Origin: Pegea sp. RAD2-039
Lineage: Eukaryota > Chordata > Thaliacea > Salpida > Salpidae
Assembly (NCBI GenBank): GCA_034620365.1
Contig: JAQGEQ010000165.1
Coordinates: 124,001-188,000 of the forward strand
Reading direction: 5' to 3'
Length of the DNA: 64,000 nucleotides
Shown here: piece by piece, positions 63,009 through 64,000 of the stretch
Layout of the letters: each line of letters opens with the position of its first letter
Position numbering within the stretch: position 1 is the first letter of the stretch
Translations under genes and position numbers: made by a program
The notes under the pieces: generated by a model
What the model was told of the DNA's origin: nothing
Seen by the model: the letters and a program-made list of their open reading frames with translations, nothing else
The model's database searches: none

Positions 63009-64000
63009 ATGGCTGATGGGTTTGGAGAACTGAGACATGTATATGACTTATGTTGTCCTGATGTCAATGATTTTATATTAACCAAAGTTTTAGTTGAGAA
63101 ACTTTCTGGTCAGTTTGATAAAAATATTTTGAGTAAAATTAAAGATATTGTAGATCCTCAAGAAAAAGGAAAATTATCTTTTGAGGATTTTTGTTCTGCA
63201 ATTTGTCAACTAAATCCAACTGTTAATAAACAAACATTAAAAGAAGAAGAAATTGAATCTGTTTCTGATCCAGAATTTACTTATAACGAGTATGATATAG
63301 CAGAAGAAGATATTGTTAGTGACATGGAAAATTTTAAAACTTTTGGCGAATCAATAAACACTTTATCACCAATCCCTTCAAAAGAACTTAATATGATGAG
63401 AGGGAACAGTAGTTTACGAAAATCACATCGACGAAATAAGAGTTGGGCTTCTCAACATATTTCTAATTCATCTCACATAGATGACTCTTCTTCTGTGTCT
63501 TCTGAGATTGATGATCTTGCCGAAAAAGTCGATTTTCTTCAAGTAACTTCACCTCAATTCAACTTCCATTTAATTTCTACTTTTCTTTTTTAGACATCAG
63601 TTGCAAAGTTAACTGAAGAAAAACTGAAACAAGTCAACCATGAGTCGTTGAATCAGGAGAACCAACTCTTGAACACTCGCATCCATGAATTAGAAGGCAA
63701 ACTTCAAGATGCCATCGACTCTTTATGTGAGTTGAGAGCCTCTTCTTCTGATAAATATCAAGATTTGAAAAATAAACTGGAACGCGAGAAGCAACTGGAG
63801 CTACAAGTTTGTTCATCTCTTATCATCAGAAGTTTTGATATTTAAAATTCAATTACAGTTTCTTCAAGGGCAGATAAATATGTTGACAAAAGATAATGAA
63901 AGACTTCAACATGAAAAAGAAGAGGTCTCTTCTATAAGATCAGAGTTGAAACACGAAGTAAAGACTCTTCGAAAGATGAGCGAAGATTTGACTTCACAGC
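63009..64000 (+). CDS. RAB11FIP4: Rab11 family-interacting protein 3/4-like, 5' part only
   Basis: Exons 63009-63542, 63594-63806 and 63859 to beyond the window end, with 51- and 52-nt introns (the first phase 0 at CAA/ACA). The N-terminus (LRHVYDLCCPDVNDFILTKV, then ILSKIKDIVDPQEKGKLSFE) is an EF-hand-like region. A Ser-rich linker follows, then the coiled coil typical of class II FIPs (NQENQLLNTRIHELEGKLQD, KLEREKQLELQ). Relatives (arfophilins, Drosophila Nuf) link Rab11 and Arf GTPases on recycling endosomes and act in cytokinesis. The C-terminal Rab11-binding domain lies outside the window, so 3 versus 4 cannot be decided. The start is the first in-frame ATG. Confidence 0.87.

Overview
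This is nuclear DNA from an animal with a very AT-rich genome. Protein-coding genes are split by canonical GT-AG introns, many only 38-60 nt long, and are separated by long, featureless AT-rich spacers. The gene set (DIDO/PHF3, MBTD1/L3MBTL2, NME7, SLC9B, Rab11-FIP3/4, UQCRQ, a ZP-domain protein) is metazoan. No vertebrate-specific feature is visible and I cannot name the species, so an invertebrate of uncertain phylum is the safest statement.

Layout. 1-4.6 kb: AT-rich spacer with a 5'-truncated LINE copy. 4.6-5.2 kb: an intronless, divergent peptidyl-tRNA-hydrolase-2-like gene (+). 6.1-8.5 kb: NME7 (-). About 9.2-9.8 kb: a decayed LINE. 10.2-13.1 kb: SLC9B-type Na+/H+ antiporter, 12 exons (-). 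15.4 kb: another LINE tail. 16.1-22.6 kb: transmembrane ZP-domain protein, 8 exons (-). 25.4-33.7 kb: DIDO/PHF3-like PHD-TFIIS-SPOC transcription factor, 31 exons (-); two of its introns consist almost entirely of minisatellite DNA. 37.9-42.1 kb: two paralogous secreted cysteine-containing proteins of no family known to me (-), the second with an 18-bp E-box-rich minisatellite just past its stop codon. 48.8-53.9 kb: a nearly complete, recently inactivated CR1/L2-like LINE (-) bracketed by 292-bp direct repeats. 54.1-56.4 kb: MBTD1/L3MBTL2-like four-MBT protein, 12 exons (-). 57.4-59.0 kb: a rearranged LINE copy. 59.2-59.5 kb: UQCRQ, complex III subunit (-). 63.0 kb to the window end: 5' part of a Rab11-FIP3/4-like gene (+).

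The exon models were joined by hand from splice sites, reading phase and protein family resemblance. For SLC9B, ZP, DIDO, MBTD1, UQCRQ and the secreted pair, the summed exons give whole codon numbers and uninterrupted proteins of 473, 414, 1267, 467, 90, 151 and 149 residues. The genes do not form an operon or pathway. Two (DIDO-like and MBTD1-like) are chromatin/transcription factors, but their proximity looks incidental.

Most notable for follow-up: the LINE flanked by long near-identical direct repeats, the two secreted paralogs, the introns made of minisatellite (one G/T-rich on the transcribed strand), the PTRH2-like protein that has lost its catalytic signature, and a 70-bp dispersed element conserved between two sites 20 kb apart.
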